Assembly: GCA_022709605.1 (NCBI GenBank)
Contig: JAKLIM010000200.1
Location: forward strand, 1 to 6,833
Reading direction: 5' to 3'
DNA from: Bacteroidota bacterium
GTDB lineage: Bacteria; Bacteroidota; Bacteroidia; Bacteroidales; Paludibacteraceae
Length of the DNA stretch: 6,833 bases
Shown here: positions 1 to 6,833 of the stretch, one piece after another
Position numbering within the stretch: position 1 is the stretch's first letter
Layout of the letters: each line of letters opens with the position of its first letter
Position numbers and translations under genes: made by a program
Notes under the pieces: model-generated
The model's database searches: none
Told to the model about the DNA's origin: nothing
The model's input: the letters and a program-made list of their open reading frames with translations, nothing else

Positions 1-881
1 TTCGGATTCCAGGCCATGTCCAGAAAGAAACTTATCGGATATTCCATGGGTTTAAGGTCGCCTACATTTACTATCCAGATACGATCCACTCCATGACTAT
101 AGGTCAAATTCATTTGCTCCCAAATACGTTGTACCTGACTTACATTGAGCCATTTATAATTGCGGGGGCCACCCACATAATCGAAATGGTAGTACATTCC
201 GTAACCGCCTTTATGTGGTTTTGCATTTACATCGGGCAGTTTACGCACGTTGCCCCAGTTATCGTCGCAAAGCAACAAAGTAACATCATCAGGCACTCGC
301 ATGCCTTTGTCGTAATAATCCTGCACTTCTTTGTACAACGCCCAAACCTGAGGTGTTTCAGTTATTTTTTTGCCGGAAACTTTTTTAATAATGATTCGCT
401 GGTCTTTTACAATTTTTTCGAGTAACCCGATATTAGCATCTTCGCTCATCGGCTCATCGCCATCGCCGCGCATACCGAGCGTAACTACGGTTTCAAAATT
501 CTTCTGCCGTTCAAATCCTTTTTGCCAGAAATCTTTCAGCACGGTTTCATTTTTGCTGTAATCCCATTTGCCTGAACCGTATTTTTTCCATTCGGCATGG
601 GCTTTTCCCATGGGTTCGTGATGCGATGTGCTTACTACAATTCCCATTTTGTGGGCTAATTCACCATTTTTGGGGTCATCGTCGTAAAATGAATTACCCC
701 ACATGGCTGGCCAAATAAAATTACCCTTCAACCGAAGGAGCAACTCGAATACTTTTTCGTAAAACAAATGATTAAAGCCACCAAAAGTAGCACTTGACCA
801 ACCGGAGAGTGCCGGAGCTTCGTCGTTCAGAAAAATACCACGGTAACGAACAGCAGGTTCTCCATCGGTATAAATTCCATT
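1..881 (-). CDS. GH115 alpha-glucuronidase, catalytic part (frame-shifted continuation, runs off window)
   Basis: This is the downstream part of the GH115 gene that starts at 1420, read in a different frame. From 881 to base 1 the frame is open for 293 codons; a TAA at 884-882 closes it upstream, so it is not a separate gene with its own natural start (first ATG is at 704). The translation follows on from the N-terminal fragment and carries GH115-like blocks: GIFLNDEAPALSGW (corrected residues 195-208), NFIWPAMWGNSF (234-245), SHHEPMGKAHAEW (266-278), GMRGDGDEPM (316-325), CDDNWGN (385-391), YHFDYVGGPRNY (411-422) and IVNVGDLKPMEYP (450-462). These belong to the catalytic (beta/alpha)8 barrel, rich in conserved Asp, Glu and His; which of them are catalytic was not determined here. 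The family removes 4-O-methyl-glucuronic acid alpha-1,2-linked to xylose in xylan, including from internal units. No other stop or shift is seen, which argues against long decay. GH115 proteins are usually over 800 residues, so the rest of the barrel and any C-terminal domains lie beyond base 1. Confidence 0.9.
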
Positions 882-1420
882 TTAATAGATATATTTTGAT
901 GCTTTTGAACCGGGACATCAGCCCAGTAAGTCCATGGCGAAACGCCAATTTGTTCGGAAAGTTCGTAAATGCCGTAAATAGTACCACGCATGTCGCTACC
1001 GGCAATTACAAGGGCCTCGTCGATGCCCGGAAGAGGATTTGATAGGGTCTGAATCAGGAACTTTTCATGTTTACCAACAATATCGGAAGTATTAATTTTT
1101 TTTGATTTTAGCAGTTTTTGAATGAAAGCACTTTTACCAACTGTACCAATGATGAGTACTTTTTTGTAGTTCTGTGGAGCATTTTTTAGAATAACGGGTG
1201 ATGCGCCTGAAACTTTATTCAGATCGGATTGTAAATCGTTGGTAGCTCGCAATACGCCCCAATAATCGGCACTATCAACCAGAAGTGGAACTGAAACACC
1301 ATTTGTCACCAATGCAAATTGATTTGTATTATTTTCAAATCTACAAAAGGATTCCTGTCCATTTATAGAAAAAATAAACATAAAAAGAATGTATGACAAA
1401 AGTGTGATTTTGAATTTCAT
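827..1420 (-). CDS. GH115 alpha-glucuronidase, N-terminal part with signal peptide (truncated by frameshift)
   Basis: This 197-codon frame encodes the start of a secreted GH115 enzyme. Residues 1-21 are a typical signal peptide (MKFK, a hydrophobic stretch LLSYILFMFIFS, then NGQ); there is no lipobox cysteine, so type I export to the periplasm or beyond is likely. Residues about 30-178 match the small N-terminal alpha/beta domain that precedes the GH115 barrel: GVLRATNDLQSDL (55-67), VLIIGTVGKSAFI (88-100), EALVIAGSDMRGTIYGIYEL (135-154), SEQIGVSPWTYWADVPV (155-171). Homology stops at Lys180. The last 17 residues (from Met181) are out-of-frame and the TGA at 829-827 is artefactual or mutational; the real barrel continues in the frame ending at base 1. 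The start at 1420 is chosen because it places the signal peptide directly at the N-terminus. Upstream is A/T-rich without a Shine-Dalgarno sequence, as is usual in Bacteroidota. The gene is 411 bases past susD on the same strand, behind a probable terminator, so it may be transcribed on its own. Confidence 0.88.
   Translation of the reverse strand: MKFKITLLSYILFMFIFSINGQESFCRFENNTNQFALVTNGVSVPLLVDSADYWGVLRATNDLQSDLNKVSGASPVILKNAPQNYKKVLIIGTVGKSAFIQKLLKSKKINTSDIVGKHEKFLIQTLSNPLPGIDEALVIAGSDMRGTIYGIYELSEQIGVSPWTYWADVPVQKHQNISIKMEFIPMENLLFVTVVFF
880..883 (-). other. Frameshift site in the GH115 gene (A4 run, one base missing)
   Basis: On the minus strand the reading is ATT AAA ATG GAA, which leads into a non-homologous 17-residue tail and a stop. 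With one more A it becomes ATT AAA AAT GGA ATT TAT ACC GAT GGA, giving IKNGIYTDGEPAVRYRG, which continues as normal GH115 sequence. The plus strand shows four T at 880-883 where five are expected. A one-base loss in a homopolymer is a common sequencing or assembly error, but a true mutation cannot be excluded from the sequence. Confidence 0.88.
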
Positions 1421-1457
1421 AAAATTATTGATTTAAGTTTATCTAAAAAAATTTAGA

Positions 1458-1465
1458 CAAACTTA
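1458..1465 (-). promoter_or_regulatory. Candidate -7 promoter element of the GH115 gene
   Basis: The minus strand reads TAAGTTTG, an exact match to the Bacteroidota -7 consensus TAnnTTTG. It would start transcription roughly 30 bases before the ATG at 1420. No clear TTTG -33 element is found 17-23 bases upstream, which would fit an activator-dependent promoter but also a chance match in AT-rich DNA. Confidence 0.35.
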
Positions 1466-1496
1466 GCTTTAAAGTAGAATGAATATTTCCTACGTA

Positions 1497-1504
1497 CAAA
1501 TTTA
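1497..1504 (-). promoter_or_regulatory. Second candidate -7 promoter element upstream of the GH115 gene
   Basis: The minus strand reads TAAATTTG, again an exact TAnnTTTG match, 39 bases upstream of the first. It also lacks an obvious -33 TTTG at the usual spacing. Its own TTTG lies 20 bases upstream of TACTTTAA (1469-1476), so it could alternatively serve as a -33 element for a weaker -7 box. Only one of these arrangements is likely to be real. Confidence 0.25.
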
Positions 1505-1577
1505 GTTATAAATTAAACTGTAAACTTTACGTAAAAGAACAAATTGTTTTCAATTTTGAATACATATTTCATTTAAC

Positions 1578-1620
1578 GTATCATTCCGTTTCGTGTATGT
1601 TACATCAATACATCTGATAC
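1578..1620. promoter_or_regulatory. Cluster of short dyads, possible operator
   Basis: GTATCA (1578-1583) is mirrored by TGATAC (1615-1620). Inside this pair lie TGTAT (1594-1598) with ATACA (1608-1612), and the palindrome ATGT-T-ACAT (1597-1605). The cluster sits about 75-160 bases upstream of the two promoter-like boxes, where a PUL activator such as a hybrid two-component regulator could bind. I do not recognise a known operator consensus; AT-rich sequence makes short dyads common. Confidence 0.25.
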
Positions 1621-1742
1621 ATAAAAAGTGACTTAAAATTGAGTTTGATTAGTAAAGAAGTTTTTTATGTTTGGGAAAGTTGAAATTAGCCGGATCAGGA
1701 AAGCAGATAATTTATTTGAATGATTTAAAAAGTGGTTAAAGA

Positions 1743-1771
1743 CTGGCTAACCCGATGAATGGGTTAGCCAG
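1743..1771 (-). terminator. Hairpin terminator downstream of susD
   Basis: CTGGCTAACCC and GGGTTAGCCAG form a perfect 11-bp stem with a 7-base loop (1754-1760). It lies about 60 bases after the susD stop. On the minus strand the stem is followed by TCTTTAACCACTTTTT, a broken but T-rich tract; on the plus strand the stem is followed by ACTGTCAACTAAAAAAATC, with no T run. Orientation therefore favours ending the susCD transcript. The interrupted T tract leaves room for partial read-through into the GH115 gene, or for the hairpin acting as a 3'-end stabiliser. Confidence 0.7.
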
Positions 1772-1831
1772 ACTGTCAACTAAAAAAATCTTACCTGATA
1801 ACTTAAAAACTTTACCTTGAGAAAACTAATA

Positions 1832-3751
1832 TCAATAACCCGGATTCTGATAGGCTGCTTTATCTTCGGCAGTCATTTCCATACCATCTATTTGTCCCGA
1901 AGGTATCGGACGTAGGTAATGGAATTTTTGAATGGTACGGGTAACAGTTGCGGGTGTATGATCGCCATAAGCACTTCCACAAATCTGATACGAACCCGCA
2001 AGTTCATTCCATTTTTGGGTACGAACTAAATCGAACCAACGGCCTCCTTCTGCATAATATTCACGCGAGCGTTCCGCTAAAATAAAGTTAATGTCGATTG
2101 TTGCAGGAGTTGCAGCAACCATCGCAGCACTATTGTCAGCTACTTTGGCTACATTACCATTGTTATCCCAACGCCATTTACCTGCACGCATACGTATTAC
2201 ATTAATTAATTCAACAGCACTTTTACCGGCTTTTGCTGATGCACCTTTAACAGCAGCTTCGGCAGCTATAAAATAAAGTTCTGAGAATTTAGCAATATTG
2301 AATGGACGAGTACTTGCAGCATTTGGTTGACCTAAACCTGTACCATTGTCGGTACGATAAGGACCAAGTTTCCAAAGACCAGGATAAACGATACGGCTAA
2401 TTGCACTTGGAGCGATTACAAAATCAGCTCTGCCCGGTAAAATACCGGCGCCAATATTTGCAGTTGCTTTGTCGTATACAATAGCAGGATCTTCTTCGTT
2501 CAGGAATGTCAAAATTGCACCACCGGGAGCTACAGTCATGCCATTAGCATTAACCAAAGTTGCAGATGTATTTCCAGCTTTGTTCCAGTTTCCACGATAA
2601 ACATAAGTAAATGTACCATCGTAACGTGAATCGTTGGTTTTGTCAGCAAAAGTGTTTTTAATTACACCAATGGTTGGGCACATACGAGTCCATGGACGTC
2701 CGAGTGGCTGTGAAGCTTCACGTTGAACAGAACTTACACCGCTACTTCTTATTGAAGTATAATTCCATGTCATCATCCAACCTGCAAAGTTATCAGGAGC
2801 ACCTCCTCCACCGTAAGTTAAACTTGATCCGTTATACTTTTCACTGGCTTCAGTATGGTCGGCGTACAACATGATTTCTTTGTTGCGATCGTTCGAACCA
2901 AGGTTTACATCATAATAAGTTGCCTGTAATGCATAAGGTCCGGGATTTTCAATACCTGCCACAGCTACATCATACGCTTGTTGATAATACCAGGCGGCAT
3001 TGTGTCCGTCAGGGTCTACCCTTTCGCAAGCAGGATAAGTAGGGATTGCGTTTGGATTTTCGAGCCACCATGCATAAGTCAAATACGCTTTTGACAAATA
3101 AAGACGTGCAACATTCTTTGTAACTGTTCCTGTTAATCTTCCTGTTTCAGGAAGGTCGGTAATTGCTTTTAACAAATCAGGAAAAATTGCTTTCGTATAA
3201 ACTTCAGGAACTGTGTTACGTTTTGAAGTTCTTGCAGTACTTGTATTGAATTTCAATTCTCCGGCACCTAAATCCAAAGGTACGCCACCAAAAGTTTGTA
3301 CCAAAAGGAAATAGTCAAATGCACGGAAAAATCTTGCTTCAGCGATCAATGCATTCGAGATGGTTCCTACTTCTTCAGCATTTTCTATAACACCACTTGC
3401 CGTGTTGATATTTGGAAATGCAGTTCCCCATAAAACATCGGTGCGACTACTTGCCGGAGTTAAAGATCCAACACCTGAATAATCGATATCCTTAAAGTTA
3501 CCATCTGCACTTTGAGCATAGGTAGCTTCATCGGTACCTGTTATACCTGTATTATAATAATATGCCTGACCGTAAATATAACGGAGATGTGCATACATTG
3601 CGGTCAATCCACCCATTACTCCTCTTTCAGTTTTGAAAAAACCGGGTGTAAAAATACTACGTGGTTGTTCTTCTAAAATATCGGAACATGCAACCATAAA
3701 CAACGACAAAACAGTTGCTCCTATTATTGATTTAATATGTATTCGTTTCAT
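1832..3751 (-). CDS. susD: SusD/RagB-family glycan-binding outer-membrane lipoprotein
   Basis: This is a 639-residue SusD homologue, the surface lipoprotein that caps a SusC transporter and binds the glycan or oligosaccharide for import. Residues 1-22 are a lipoprotein signal peptide ending in the lipobox MVAC with Cys22 as lipidation site; the mature start CSDILEEQP has acidic residues close to the cysteine, as in surface-exposed Bacteroidota lipoproteins. The N-terminal SusD-like region includes ALIAEARFFRAFDYFLLVQTFGGVPL (about 134-159) and the helical NVARLYLSKAYL block (213-224), part of the TPR-like scaffold. The C-terminal SusD domain includes FNIAKFSELYFIAAEA (484-499), AERSREYYAEGGRWFDLVR (559-577), RPIP (614-617) and the family-typical ending QNPGY. 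At 639 residues it is longer than many SusD proteins (about 500-570), with the extra length in the middle, where ligand-binding loops vary. It starts 12 bases after the susC stop and is surely co-transcribed with it. The ligand cannot be read from the sequence; the GH115 neighbour suggests a glucuronic-acid-bearing xylan. Confidence 0.97.
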   Translation of the reverse strand: MKRIHIKSIIGATVLSLFMVACSDILEEQPRSIFTPGFFKTERGVMGGLTAMYAHLRYIYGQAYYYNTGITGTDEATYAQSADGNFKDIDYSGVGSLTPASSRTDVLWGTAFPNINTASGVIENAEEVGTISNALIAEARFFRAFDYFLLVQTFGGVPLDLGAGELKFNTSTARTSKRNTVPEVYTKAIFPDLLKAITDLPETGRLTGTVTKNVARLYLSKAYLTYAWWLENPNAIPTYPACERVDPDGHNAAWYYQQAYDVAVAGIENPGPYALQATYYDVNLGSNDRNKEIMLYADHTEASEKYNGSSLTYGGGGAPDNFAGWMMTWNYTSIRSSGVSSVQREASQPLGRPWTRMCPTIGVIKNTFADKTNDSRYDGTFTYVYRGNWNKAGNTSATLVNANGMTVAPGGAILTFLNEEDPAIVYDKATANIGAGILPGRADFVIAPSAISRIVYPGLWKLGPYRTDNGTGLGQPNAASTRPFNIAKFSELYFIAAEAAVKGASAKAGKSAVELINVIRMRAGKWRWDNNGNVAKVADNSAAMVAATPATIDINFILAERSREYYAEGGRWFDLVRTQKWNELAGSYQICGSAYGDHTPATVTRTIQKFHYLRPIPSGQIDGMEMTAEDKAAYQNPGY

Positions 3752-3763
3752 TGTAATTCTTTA
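3752..3763 (-). promoter_or_regulatory. susC-susD junction with A-rich translation start region
   Basis: Only 12 bases separate the susC TAA from the susD ATG, reading TAAAGAATTACA on the minus strand. There is an A-rich AAAGAA about 5 bases before the ATG but no GGAGG-like site, as is common in Bacteroidota. The spacing implies one transcript and probably coupled translation of the two partners. Confidence 0.5.
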
Positions 3764-6700
3764 TTAAAATGTTAAATTAAGACCCACTAAGAAATTACGT
3801 GTAGAAGGTGTGTTTGTGCCAATTGTCAACAGTCGTTTCAAGTTTGATGAATAGGCAACTGCTGCATTTTCGTTACCATACGAGTTGCTTTCAGGATCCA
3901 TACCTGTTTCGCTTTTATATGGCGAGAATAAAACAAATGGATTAGCGGCTGTAGCATAAATACGAAGTTTGCTTATGCCTGCATCTTTAATCCATTTCTG
4001 ATTAAAGTTATAACCCAGTGTTACGGTACGAATTTTCACATAAGAAGCATCGAACAAACCAAGTGTTGAACCATATTTTGGATTATCACCATCCTGAATA
4101 CCGCCTGGTTTTGGATATTTAGCATCTGTATTTTCAGTAGTCCAATAATCCACTTTCACATTGCCTCTACGTCCGGTCAACATATTGAGATAACCAGCTG
4201 AAGAATATAAAGTACTGATCAATTGACCACCTCCTCTGAAAGCACCTACAAGACTCAAATCGAAACCTTTGTATGCTAAGCGTGTATTGAAACCGCCCAT
4301 AAAATCAGGATCCAAATCAATAATCTGACGATCGGCAGGACCTATGGCTCTTTTAGGAGTACCATCTTCGTTGTATTCACCTGTATATTTAACCTTAATC
4401 ATACCGGCATTTCCACCGGGAACTAAAGTTTGCAGGTATTTATAATCTTCATCCGTTTCGTTCCAAAGTCCAATTTTTTCGTAATCATAAACTACATTGA
4501 GTGAATGACCTACAAACCACCAGTTATTTTCATCTTTTTCCTGACCTGAAGCAAGCGCTGTCAATTCGTTTTTATTCGTGTAGATATTAACACCGGCATC
4601 CCAGGTAAAACCACCTGCATTTTCCACAATCACACCGTTAAGAGAAAGTTCCCAACCTTTATTTTGTGTTTGACCGATATTGGCAGTGTAACCGCTAACA
4701 CCCGATGTTGCAGGTAAACCTAAACCTAAAAGAATATCTTTGGTTTTGGTTTGATAATACTCAATGGTACCTGATAATCTGTTTTTGAAAAATCCGAAAT
4801 CAACACCGTAGTTCATTGTTTCAGAATATTCCCAACCTAAATTTGGATTAGGTAACTGTGACACATAAAAACCGGTAGAATATGTTGTACCAAAGTTATA
4901 TGGTCGGGTTGACAAACGTCCCAGTGTAGCATAAGGCGCAACTGATTGGTTTGAAGTTTGTCCGTAACCGGCACGTAGTTTCAACGCATCTATCCAGCTA
5001 ACTTCCTTCATAAACGATTCGTTTTTAATGTTCCAACCAAGTGAAATAGCCGGATAAGTATGCCATTTGTGTCCTTCAGCTAATCTGGAAGATGCATCCG
5101 AACGTAATGTTCCACTTATCATGTAGCGATTGTCATACGAGTACATTACACGTCCCATCCATGACAATAATCCACTTACTTCATAACCCTGATAATCGGG
5201 ATTAATAGTTACTTTATCGCCGGGAGCTTGTCCTAAATTATAGAATTGCAAAGCATCGGATGGAATTTCAGTGGCAGAAACATTAGAACTATTGTACATG
5301 GTTTGTTCTGCTGAATACATGGCAACTGCATTTACCTGATGTTTATCGGCAAAAGTACGATCATAAGTCAATAAGTTTTCAATGGCCCAGTTTGTGCTTA
5401 ATGAATTACTGATTGAGCCTGATGAAGGAGTTGTAGCATTGGTTGCAAATACTCCCATGCCGGTATAGCTACCGCCATTGGTCATGCGGAAGTTAGCTCC
5501 AACATTAGCACGAAGTTTCAATCCTTCAACACCGGGAACTTTAAGTTCACCATATACAGTATTATAAGAACCAAATGCTTTGTTTTGATCAATCCATTGA
5601 TCGCCTAAACCGGCAATAATTTCTCTTGAATATACAAATTGGTCATCTCCCGCCATTTTAACAATTCTTTTCATTGTTCCATCAGTATTGTATGGGTTTG
5701 CAATAGGCGACATACTTACTACACCGTACAAACCTAAATTATTACCCATATTAATTGAATAATTATTGTTTGTGGTGAAACCGAATTTGAAATATTTTCC
5801 AATTTCCTGCTCAAGTGATCCACGGAAAGAATAACGACTGTAATCCTGACCATACATAACTGCTTCGTCGCGGTTGTAACCGATACCAAATTTATAATTT
5901 GATTTGTCAGTTCCACCTGTAACATTTACGTCATGATTAGTAGTAACACCCTGACGGTAATATAAATCCTGCCAATCAATATCCACATCATTGGTTTCAT
6001 CTACACCGTTTGTATATTTACCGGCTAATGTGCGCATGGCAATAAATTCCGCTGCATTCATCATCGGTAATTTAATTGCATTTTTTACACCATAATAATT
6101 ACTGTATGATACCTGTGCTTTAGCACCTTTCTGGCCTTTGTTGGTAGTAACTAAGATGACACCATTTGCACCACGCGAACCGTAAATAGCGGTAGCCGAT
6201 GCATCTTTCAAAATATCGATACTCTTGATATCGTCGGTACTCAAATCGCTGATTGAACCGGCAAATGGAATACCATCGAGAACGATAAGGGGATCGTTAC
6301 TGGCACTCATCGAACGGGTACCACGAATACGAATCTGCATCGAAGCACCGGGTTTTGAAGAAGTTTGAGCCATATCCACACCGGCAACACGTCCTTGTAA
6401 CGCTTGCGAAATGTTAGATGATGGAACTTCGCGCATGATGTCGCCTTTTACTGATGCTACCGAACCGGTTACAGCTTCTTTGCGTTGCGTACCGTAACCA
6501 ATTACAATTACTTCGTCCAACGCTTTGGTGTCTTCCTGAAGTATAACAGTTAAATTTGATTTTCCGCCAACTTCTACCTCGACGGTTTGGTAACCTAAAT
6601 AAGAAATTTTCAATTTAGATTTTGCAGATACATTTAATAAAAAGGCACCATTAAAGTCAGTAATGGTTCCCACAGAGGTGCCTACCTCTACAACGTTAAC

Positions 6701-6832
6701 ACCAATTAAAGCTCCACCGCTTGCGTCTTTTACAATTCCCTTTACCGAAACTGATTGAGCGTTTACGCTTAGCGACAATAGCGATAATAAAAATAATAGG
6801 CTAATTGACCTAAATAATTTTGTGATCTTCAT
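3764..6832 (-). CDS. susC: SusC/RagA-family TonB-dependent outer-membrane glycan transporter
   Basis: This is a complete 1022-residue SusC homologue, the outer-membrane beta-barrel that imports oligosaccharides with energy from TonB/ExbBD and forms a lidded complex with SusD. Residues 1-25 are a signal peptide with likely cleavage after VNA. Residues about 28-100 form the carboxypeptidase-regulatory-like beta-sandwich domain (VKGIVKDASGGALIGVNV, then ITDFNGAFLL, KISYLGYQTVEV). The conserved segment LDEVIVIGYGTQRKEAVTGS (105-124) carries the TonB-box region. The plug follows to about 232 with the family signatures IRIRGTRSMSASNDPLIVLD (167-186) and IDILKDASATAIYGSRGANG (205-224). The remainder is the barrel, ending in FLVGLNLTF with a terminal Phe, the usual outer-membrane assembly signal. 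No extra N-terminal STN domain is present, so signalling through an anti-sigma partner is not suggested. The ATG at 6832 directly precedes the signal peptide and is taken as the start; promoter and leader lie outside the window. The next gene is its partner susD. Substrate is inferred only from the GH115 gene. Confidence 0.97.
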   Translation of the reverse strand: MKITKLFRSISLLFLLSLLSLSVNAQSVSVKGIVKDASGGALIGVNVVEVGTSVGTITDFNGAFLLNVSAKSKLKISYLGYQTVEVEVGGKSNLTVILQEDTKALDEVIVIGYGTQRKEAVTGSVASVKGDIMREVPSSNISQALQGRVAGVDMAQTSSKPGASMQIRIRGTRSMSASNDPLIVLDGIPFAGSISDLSTDDIKSIDILKDASATAIYGSRGANGVILVTTNKGQKGAKAQVSYSNYYGVKNAIKLPMMNAAEFIAMRTLAGKYTNGVDETNDVDIDWQDLYYRQGVTTNHDVNVTGGTDKSNYKFGIGYNRDEAVMYGQDYSRYSFRGSLEQEIGKYFKFGFTTNNNYSINMGNNLGLYGVVSMSPIANPYNTDGTMKRIVKMAGDDQFVYSREIIAGLGDQWIDQNKAFGSYNTVYGELKVPGVEGLKLRANVGANFRMTNGGSYTGMGVFATNATTPSSGSISNSLSTNWAIENLLTYDRTFADKHQVNAVAMYSAEQTMYNSSNVSATEIPSDALQFYNLGQAPGDKVTINPDYQGYEVSGLLSWMGRVMYSYDNRYMISGTLRSDASSRLAEGHKWHTYPAISLGWNIKNESFMKEVSWIDALKLRAGYGQTSNQSVAPYATLGRLSTRPYNFGTTYSTGFYVSQLPNPNLGWEYSETMNYGVDFGFFKNRLSGTIEYYQTKTKDILLGLGLPATSGVSGYTANIGQTQNKGWELSLNGVIVENAGGFTWDAGVNIYTNKNELTALASGQEKDENNWWFVGHSLNVVYDYEKIGLWNETDEDYKYLQTLVPGGNAGMIKVKYTGEYNEDGTPKRAIGPADRQIIDLDPDFMGGFNTRLAYKGFDLSLVGAFRGGGQLISTLYSSAGYLNMLTGRRGNVKVDYWTTENTDAKYPKPGGIQDGDNPKYGSTLGLFDASYVKIRTVTLGYNFNQKWIKDAGISKLRIYATAANPFVLFSPYKSETGMDPESNSYGNENAAVAYSSNLKRLLTIGTNTPSTRNFLVGLNLTF

Positions 6833-6833
6833 G

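Larger units (their letters stand above)
1421..1831. other. AT-rich intergenic spacer between susD and the GH115 gene
   Basis: This 411-base stretch has no reading frame of 60 codons or more and no recognisable tRNA or other RNA gene. It is clearly richer in A and T than the flanking genes. In transcription order it holds a strong hairpin just after susD, a cluster of short inverted repeats around 1578-1620, two TAnnTTTG promoter-like elements, and a short AT-rich inverted repeat (TCTAAA-AAAA-TTTAGA, 1442-1457) just before the GH115 start. This is the layout of a terminator followed by a separate promoter region, rather than of an internal operon gap. Confidence 0.7.

Noticed and set aside
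93..561. Plus-strand reading frames over the GH115 catalytic part
   Set aside because: They lie opposite a minus-strand frame that codes for strongly conserved GH115 blocks; their translations show no domain and no start signals.
880..890. Programmed -1 ribosomal frameshift in the GH115 gene
   Set aside because: The site ATT AAA ATG is not a canonical slippery heptamer: moving the lysine tRNA back one base would put it on TAA. A run of four A is also short for transcriptional slippage, and the GH115 family is not known to use recoding.
772..1042. Short frames on both strands across the frameshift region
   Set aside because: The minus-strand one is the third frame and crosses both GH115 fragments without family sequence; the plus-strand one is antisense to them. 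Both are shadows.
1442..1457. TCTAAA-AAAA-TTTAGA as a terminator or operator
   Set aside because: The stem is six A/T-dominated pairs, too weak for a terminator, and it lies in the short leader just before the GH115 ATG; a chance symmetry in AT-rich DNA is more likely.
2091..2874. Plus-strand reading frames inside susD (2091-2276 and 2674-2874)
   Set aside because: Antisense to a full-length, well-conserved SusD protein, with low-complexity or unrecognisable translations.
5734..5925. Minus-strand frame inside susC
   Set aside because: Alternative frame within the susC barrel; no recognisable domain and the main frame is clearly coding.
1..6833. CRISPR array, mobile element, tRNA/rRNA or an undescribed defence or biosynthetic system
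   Set aside because: No regularly spaced repeats, no transposase or integrase frame, no RNA-gene signature; all coding sequence is accounted for by SusC, SusD and GH115.

Overview
The window looks like part of a polysaccharide utilisation locus (PUL) from a member of the Bacteroidota, probably the order Bacteroidales. The grounds are a SusC-type TonB-dependent transporter fused to an N-terminal carboxypeptidase-regulatory-like domain, a SusD-type lipoprotein directly after it, AT-rich spacers with TAnnTTTG promoter-like elements, and no strong Shine-Dalgarno sequences. All genes lie on the minus strand, so transcription runs from high to low coordinates.

Layout in transcription order: a complete susC homologue (6832-3764) starts one base inside the window edge. 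A complete susD homologue (3751-1832) follows after a 12-base gap. A perfect 11-bp hairpin (1743-1771) about 60 bases past the susD stop looks like a terminator. The AT-rich spacer 1421-1831 holds two promoter-like elements and a cluster of small dyads. The last gene is a secreted glycoside hydrolase of family GH115 (xylan alpha-1,2-glucuronidase family), which begins at 1420 and runs off the window at base 1.

The GH115 gene is broken by a one-base frameshift at an A run (880-883). The first 180 residues read in one frame, and the catalytic barrel continues without stops in another frame from 881 to the window edge. Adding one A restores a continuous family-like protein, so this is either a sequencing or assembly error or a very recent inactivation.

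Taken together, the GH115 enzyme would remove (4-O-methyl-)glucuronic acid side chains from glucuronoxylan or a related glycan, SusD would bind the glycan or oligosaccharides at the cell surface, and SusC would import them through the outer membrane using TonB energy. The substrate assignment rests on the GH115 gene alone. I see no previously undescribed system here. The points most worth a second look are the frameshift and the regulatory structure of the susD-GH115 spacer.
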